Below, one piece after another: positions 60,428 through 64,000 of a DNA stretch of 64,000 bases. Under the pieces are notes generated by a model that worked only from the letters and a program-made list of their open reading frames with translations, had not been told where the DNA came from and ran no database searches. The position numbers were made by a program, and so were the translations under genes. Position 1 is the first letter of the stretch; the number at the start of each line of letters is the position of its first letter. Source of the stretch: Burkholderia pyrrocinia (GTDB lineage: Bacteria; Pseudomonadota; Gammaproteobacteria; Burkholderiales; Burkholderiaceae); assembly GCF_018417535.1 (NCBI RefSeq), contig NZ_CP070978.1, positions 682,001 through 746,000 on the forward strand, written 5' to 3'.

Positions 60428-61381
60428 ATGAATTCGACCCGACGCCATTTCCTCGCACAAGCGAGCGCCCTCGCCACGATCGCCGCGGCCCCGACCGCGC
60501 TGCGCGCGCAATCGGGCGCACGGCCGCTGCTGCGCGCCGGCGACCAGAAAGGCGGGTTGCGCGCGCTGCTCGAAGCGGCCGGCGAACTGAACGGCCTCGC
60601 GTACGACATCGCGTGGACCGAGTTCCCGGCCGCCGCACCGCTCGCCGAAGCGCTGAACGCGGCCGCCGTCGATTGCGGGCCGATCGGCGATGCGCCGGTG
60701 ATCTTCGCGCTCGCGTCGGGCGCACGCATCAAGGTGATCGGCGCGAACCGTTCCGATCCGTACGGCACGGCCGTGCTCGTGCAGCCCGACGCGGCGCTGA
60801 AAGGCGCGGCCGACCTGAAGGGCAAGCGCATCGGCACCACACGCGGCTCGATCGGCCATTTCGTCACGTTGAAGGCGCTCGACGCGGCCGGCCTGCCGCC
60901 CGATGCCGTGTCGTTCCGCTTCCTGCCGCCGGCCGACACGATGCTCGCGCTCGCGACCGGATCGATCGACGCATGGGCGACGTGGGAGCCCTATACCGCG
61001 CTCGCGGAAACGAGCGGCCGCGCGCGCGTGCTCGTCAACGGCCGCGGCCTGTGGTCGGGCCTCAGCTACATCGCGGCGACCGACACCGCGATCGCGTCGA
61101 AGCGCGACGTGCTGCACGATTTCCTGCGGCGCGTCGTGCGCGCGCAGACATGGTCGTACCGGCATGTCGACGCATATTCCGCGGCGCTCGCGCGCATCAT
61201 CGGCATTCCGCCGGCGGCCGCGAAGCTGCAGTTCGAGCGCCGCAACACGCGCTGGCTGCCGATCGACGCGTCGGTGATCGCCGAACAGCAGCGCACGGCC
61301 GACTTCTACCTGAAGGCCGGGCTGCTGCGCCAGCCGCTCGACGTGCGCACGACGTTCGACCCGGGCTTCCCGCTCGCATGA
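60428..61381 (+). CDS. second periplasmic substrate-binding protein (SsuA-like), Tat-like signal
   Basis: 317 residues. STRRHFLAQASALATIAAAPTALRA is a twin-arginine signal. The mature domain (PLLRAGDQKGGLRALLEAAGELNGLAYDIAWTEFPAAAPLAEALNAAAVDCGPIGDAPVIFAL; ATWEPYTALAE) is of the aliphatic-sulfonate binding-protein type. It differs clearly from the binding protein at 56204. It probably uses the same permease/ATPase with another ligand, or acts as a sensor for the cytochrome system. Confidence 0.9.
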   Translation: MNSTRRHFLAQASALATIAAAPTALRAQSGARPLLRAGDQKGGLRALLEAAGELNGLAYDIAWTEFPAAAPLAEALNAAAVDCGPIGDAPVIFALASGARIKVIGANRSDPYGTAVLVQPDAALKGAADLKGKRIGTTRGSIGHFVTLKALDAAGLPPDAVSFRFLPPADTMLALATGSIDAWATWEPYTALAETSGRARVLVNGRGLWSGLSYIAATDTAIASKRDVLHDFLRRVVRAQTWSYRHVDAYSAALARIIGIPPAAAKLQFERRNTRWLPIDASVIAEQQRTADFYLKAGLLRQPLDVRTTFDPGFPLA

Positions 61382-61474
61382 CCGGCCGCGCGGCGGTGCG
61401 CAACCGACCGAACGGCTTCGGCACGATCTGGCACAATCGCGCTTTGACTATCCACGTCATTCGAAGCCAGCGCC

Positions 61475-62341
61475 ATGCCAGCCATCAGCGAACTTTTCGT
61501 CTACCCGATCAAATCCTGCGCCGGCATCGCGCTGCCGCGCGCGCAACTGCTCGAAACGGGCCTCGCATACGACCGCCACTGGCTGATCACCGATCCCGCC
61601 GGGCAGATGATCACGCAGCGCACACACCCGCGCCTCGCGCTGATCCGCACCGCACTCGACAGCGATGCACTCGTGCTGAACGCGCCGGGCATGCGCGAGA
61701 TTCGCACGCCGCTCGACGGCGACGTGTCGCCCGCCACGCCGAAGATGGCCGCGACCGTCTGGCGCGACACGGTCGACGCGATCGACACGGGTGCCGAAAC
61801 GGCCGCGTGGCTCACCGAATTCCTCGGCATGCCGACGAAGCTCGCGCGCTTCGGGCCTGACGCGCGTCGCGGCTGCAACCGCAAATGGACGGGCGAGATC
61901 GATACGCACACGCAGTTCGCGGACGGCTATCCGCTGCTCGTGATCGGCCAGACGTCGCTCGACGACCTGAATGCGCGGCTCGTCGCGAAAGGCGCGCCGG
62001 CGATCCCGATGAACCGCTTCCGCCCGAACATCGTCGTGTCGGACCTCGATGCATACGAAGAGGATTTCGTCGAACACCTCGACACCGACGGCGCGACGCC
62101 CGTGCGGCTGCGCCTCGTGAAGCCGTGCACGCGCTGCCCGATGCCGACGATCGACCAGGTCACCGGCGCGCCCGACCCTGCATGGCCGCATGAGCCGACC
62201 GACACGATGCAGACCTATCGCGCGAATCCGAACTACGACGATGCGCTGACGTTCGGCATCAACGCGATCGTCGTCGAAGGCGCGGGCGCGTGGCTCGAAA
62301 TCGGGCAGTCGGTCGAAGCGGAGATCGGGTTCGGCGATTGA
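61475..62341 (+). CDS. MOSC domain protein (mARC/YcbX-like)
   Basis: 288 residues. N-terminal beta-barrel MOSC_N (ELFVYPIKSCAGIAL, LAYDRHWLITDPAGQMITQRTHPRLALI) and C-terminal MOSC domain with the Mo-cofactor cysteine in KPCTRCPMPTID (Cys221; Cys218 nearby). YcbX/mARC enzymes reduce N-hydroxylated bases using the molybdenum cofactor. It follows the second binding protein by 93 bases and may have its own promoter. A molybdenum link to a nearby cytochrome is possible but unproven. Convergent with the exported protein gene after 7 bases. Confidence 0.92.
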   Translation: MPAISELFVYPIKSCAGIALPRAQLLETGLAYDRHWLITDPAGQMITQRTHPRLALIRTALDSDALVLNAPGMREIRTPLDGDVSPATPKMAATVWRDTVDAIDTGAETAAWLTEFLGMPTKLARFGPDARRGCNRKWTGEIDTHTQFADGYPLLVIGQTSLDDLNARLVAKGAPAIPMNRFRPNIVVSDLDAYEEDFVEHLDTDGATPVRLRLVKPCTRCPMPTIDQVTGAPDPAWPHEPTDTMQTYRANPNYDDALTFGINAIVVEGAGAWLEIGQSVEAEIGFGD

Positions 62342-62348
62342 GCCGCGC

Positions 62349-63242
62349 TTACGGCACCGTATAGCCGTCGCAAGCGGGCAGCAGCCGGTCCGGCACGTAG
62401 GTCGCGGAAGCCGGCTCGAACCCGAAGCTGCGCCGATATGTGCACTGCCGATCGACGACCGTGACCAGATCGCGCTTGCGCAGCGGCGGTGCGGCGAGCG
62501 AATCCTTGTCCCGCGACACATGCCCCGGAAAGCTCGTTGCGCGCGTCGCGTACAGCAGTCGCGGAAAACCGGACCCGACGGCCCGGTCGAGGTGCAGCGT
62601 TGCATTGAACGCGTATTCGTCGTGACATGCGCCGAGCCGCCTGCGCTCGTCGCGCTCGGAAAAGCACGCGCGGATCATCGCCGAACCCGACAGCGAAACA
62701 GTCAGCACTTCCTGCGTACGGAACGCGGCGCCTTCCGGCACGACGCGGATCAGCCGTAATTCCGACGCCGATGCGCCGCCGCCCGAATAGCCGGTGGACA
62801 GGTTGTACTCGACGCCGACGATCACGCCGCCGGCCGCGTCGGCGACGCGCAGCACATGCGGCCACAGCGTGAAGCCGCCGTGGTTGTCGCCTGACAGATC
62901 GTCGAAGTCGGCGCGCACATCGGCCGCCTGCCCGTCGATTCGCGTGACACGCAGCGCGGCCGGACGGTCGACATCGCCGCTCCGGATCTCGACGCAAACC
63001 TGCCGATCGTCCGTGCAGCCCTGCTCCGCATCGGCCAATTTCGCGGGCACCGTCACGCTCAGCGGTTCCATGCGATTGCCCGCGCGGTCGGTTTCGACGG
63101 TTGGCGCGGTCGCGGCATAGGCCGGCATCGTCGCCCCGAGCGCGAACAGCGCCGCGACGCCGAGCATCGCGGCGCGGCCACGACGAATGCGCTGCGCGTG
63201 CCGCGCCGGCGCGGCGGAAAAGGATGCGGTAGTGAAATTCAC
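62349..63242 (-). CDS. exported protein of unknown function
   Basis: 297 residues from a GTG at 63242 with an AGGA-like site; an ATG at 63302 is an alternative. A signal-like stretch (GRAAMLGVAALFALGATMPAYAATA) places it in the periplasm. The body is a beta-rich, Asp/Arg-rich domain with conserved-looking cysteines (EQGCTDDRQVCVEI, RACFSERDER, LGACHDEY, QCTYRRSFG, LLPACDGYTVP), probably paired as disulfides. No family is recognised. It lies between a MOSC protein and a sensor kinase, and a link to either is not shown. Confidence 0.75.
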   Translation of the reverse strand: MNFTTASFSAAPARHAQRIRRGRAAMLGVAALFALGATMPAYAATAPTVETDRAGNRMEPLSVTVPAKLADAEQGCTDDRQVCVEIRSGDVDRPAALRVTRIDGQAADVRADFDDLSGDNHGGFTLWPHVLRVADAAGGVIVGVEYNLSTGYSGGGASASELRLIRVVPEGAAFRTQEVLTVSLSGSAMIRACFSERDERRRLGACHDEYAFNATLHLDRAVGSGFPRLLYATRATSFPGHVSRDKDSLAAPPLRKRDLVTVVDRQCTYRRSFGFEPASATYVPDRLLPACDGYTVP

Positions 63243-63365
63243 GGCATTATCCTGACGGTTATCGGGCCTCGGCGCGCATGGCGCCGGCACGCTTGCCTGC
63301 ATGTGCCGGCGTCGGCTTCGCAGCCTACCCTGCCGCGGGATCATCGGCCAGCCGCAGGCACGTCG

Positions 63366-64000
63366 TCATGCCGCTCGCGACGCCGCGTCGTTCACCGCCG
63401 GCAACCGGATCGTCACGACCAGCCCGCCGCCGGCCGCATCGGCAAGCGTCACGCTGCCCTGGTGCACGCGTGCGATCTCGCGCACGATCGACAGCCCGAG
63501 CCCCGTCCCTTCGACGGTCTGCGTCTTGCTGCCGCGATGGAAGCGCTCGAACACCGCGTCGCGCTCGTTTTCTGGAATCCCCGGCCCGTTGTCGATCACA
63601 TCGAGCCGCGCGTGCTCGTCGTCGCGCGACACGCGCACCGTGATCACCGCGCGGTCGCCCGCATAGCGGATCGCGTTGTCGATCAGGTTGCCGATCATCT
63701 CGCCGAGCAGGTCGGACTGCCCATGCACGTCGACATCGGCCTCGTGTTCGAAGCCGAGATCGATGTCGCGCGCGCGTGCAACCGGCGACCAGTCGAGCGT
63801 CACGCTGCGCGCGAGCCGATGCAGCGCGACCGGCTTGTGCGCGATCGCATGGCCGCTGTCCGAATCGAGCCGCGACAGCGACAGCAGTTGCTGGACGATC
63901 TTCGCGGCCTGTCGCACCGCGCCGTTCGCGCGCCGCAGGTGACCGTTCACGCGCGGCTGCTCGTCGGGTCGCAGCGCGAGTTCGACACCGGCCTGCACGG
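63366..64000 (-). CDS. sensor histidine kinase (5' part outside window)
   Basis: The C-terminal part of a two-component sensor, reading off the right edge. It includes the end of the dimerisation domain (VELALRPDEQPRVNGHLRRA), the N box (EMIGNLIDNAIRYAG), G1 (DNGPGIPENERDAVFERFHRG) and G2 (GTGLGLSIVREIARVHQGSV). The phospho-His box, sensor region and membrane helices are beyond the window. The QseC/TctE-like style suggests a partner regulator gene upstream (further right). Confidence 0.9.
   Translation of the reverse strand, partial: VQAGVELALRPDEQPRVNGHLRRANGAVRQAAKIVQQLLSLSRLDSDSGHAIAHKPVALHRLARSVTLDWSPVARARDIDLGFEHEADVDVHGQSDLLGEMIGNLIDNAIRYAGDRAVITVRVSRDDEHARLDVIDNGPGIPENERDAVFERFHRGSKTQTVEGTGLGLSIVREIARVHQGSVTLADAAGGGLVVTIRLPAVNDAASRAA

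Overview
The window is very GC-rich and strongly resembles a Burkholderia cepacia complex genome, probably one of its secondary replicons. The resemblance rests on the codon style, the Gram-negative porin, many LysR, AraC, LacI and TetR regulators, and stacked catabolic and efflux cassettes. Both edges cut genes: an IclR-type regulator on the left and a sensor kinase on the right. No rRNA, tRNA or CRISPR array was seen.

Layout. 1-9 kb: an IclR regulator end, a 47-residue peptide gene between two inverted repeats, a beta-propeller/phosphoesterase lipoprotein, a divergent Lrp/LysE-exporter pair, a DedA-like membrane protein, an acyl-CoA synthetase and a Crp/Fnr regulator. 9-17.4 kb: a five-gene operon holding a complete RND efflux pump (permease, adaptor, outer-membrane factor) and its two-component system. 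The permease gene carries an 81-bp in-frame repeat insertion. 17.5-24 kb: a second LysE exporter, an AraC regulator, an SDR, a lipoprotein, an AI-2E-family permease, an Old Yellow Enzyme and a DJ-1/PfpI protein. 24-28.7 kb: a LacI-controlled levan system (exported levansucrase GH68 and levanase GH32). 28.8-33.4 kb: a LysR/SDR pair, then a MocR-type regulator with a carboxymuconolactone-decarboxylase-like protein and a small cupin. 33.6-38.9 kb: a TetR-led ABC-2 tripartite exporter with genes overlapping by 4 nt.

About 39.0-44.8 kb is an accessory island of different codon style. It holds a Tn4371-type conjugation remnant (DUF2274 gene and a frameshifted trbI 3' piece fused to a broken LysR gene) and a cargo operon of two MFS exporters and an LLM flavoprotein, divergent from a LysR gene. 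44.9-49.2 kb: a porin, a squalene/phytoene-synthase-family enzyme and a lipoprotein glycerophosphodiesterase.

49.2-61.4 kb is a large organosulfur block. It contains a thiol dioxygenase with a four-module rhodanese under a divergent LysR, then an acyl-CoA-dehydrogenase-like flavoprotein divergent from a run of LLM monooxygenase, class II aldolase, sulfonate/taurine-type ABC transporter (binding protein, permease, ATPase), a membrane-anchored c-type cytochrome and a second periplasmic binding protein. This is the best candidate for an undescribed system: uptake and oxidative cleavage of an organosulfur or related small molecule coupled to a dedicated cytochrome. A MOSC protein, an exported protein of unknown function and a partial sensor kinase close the window.
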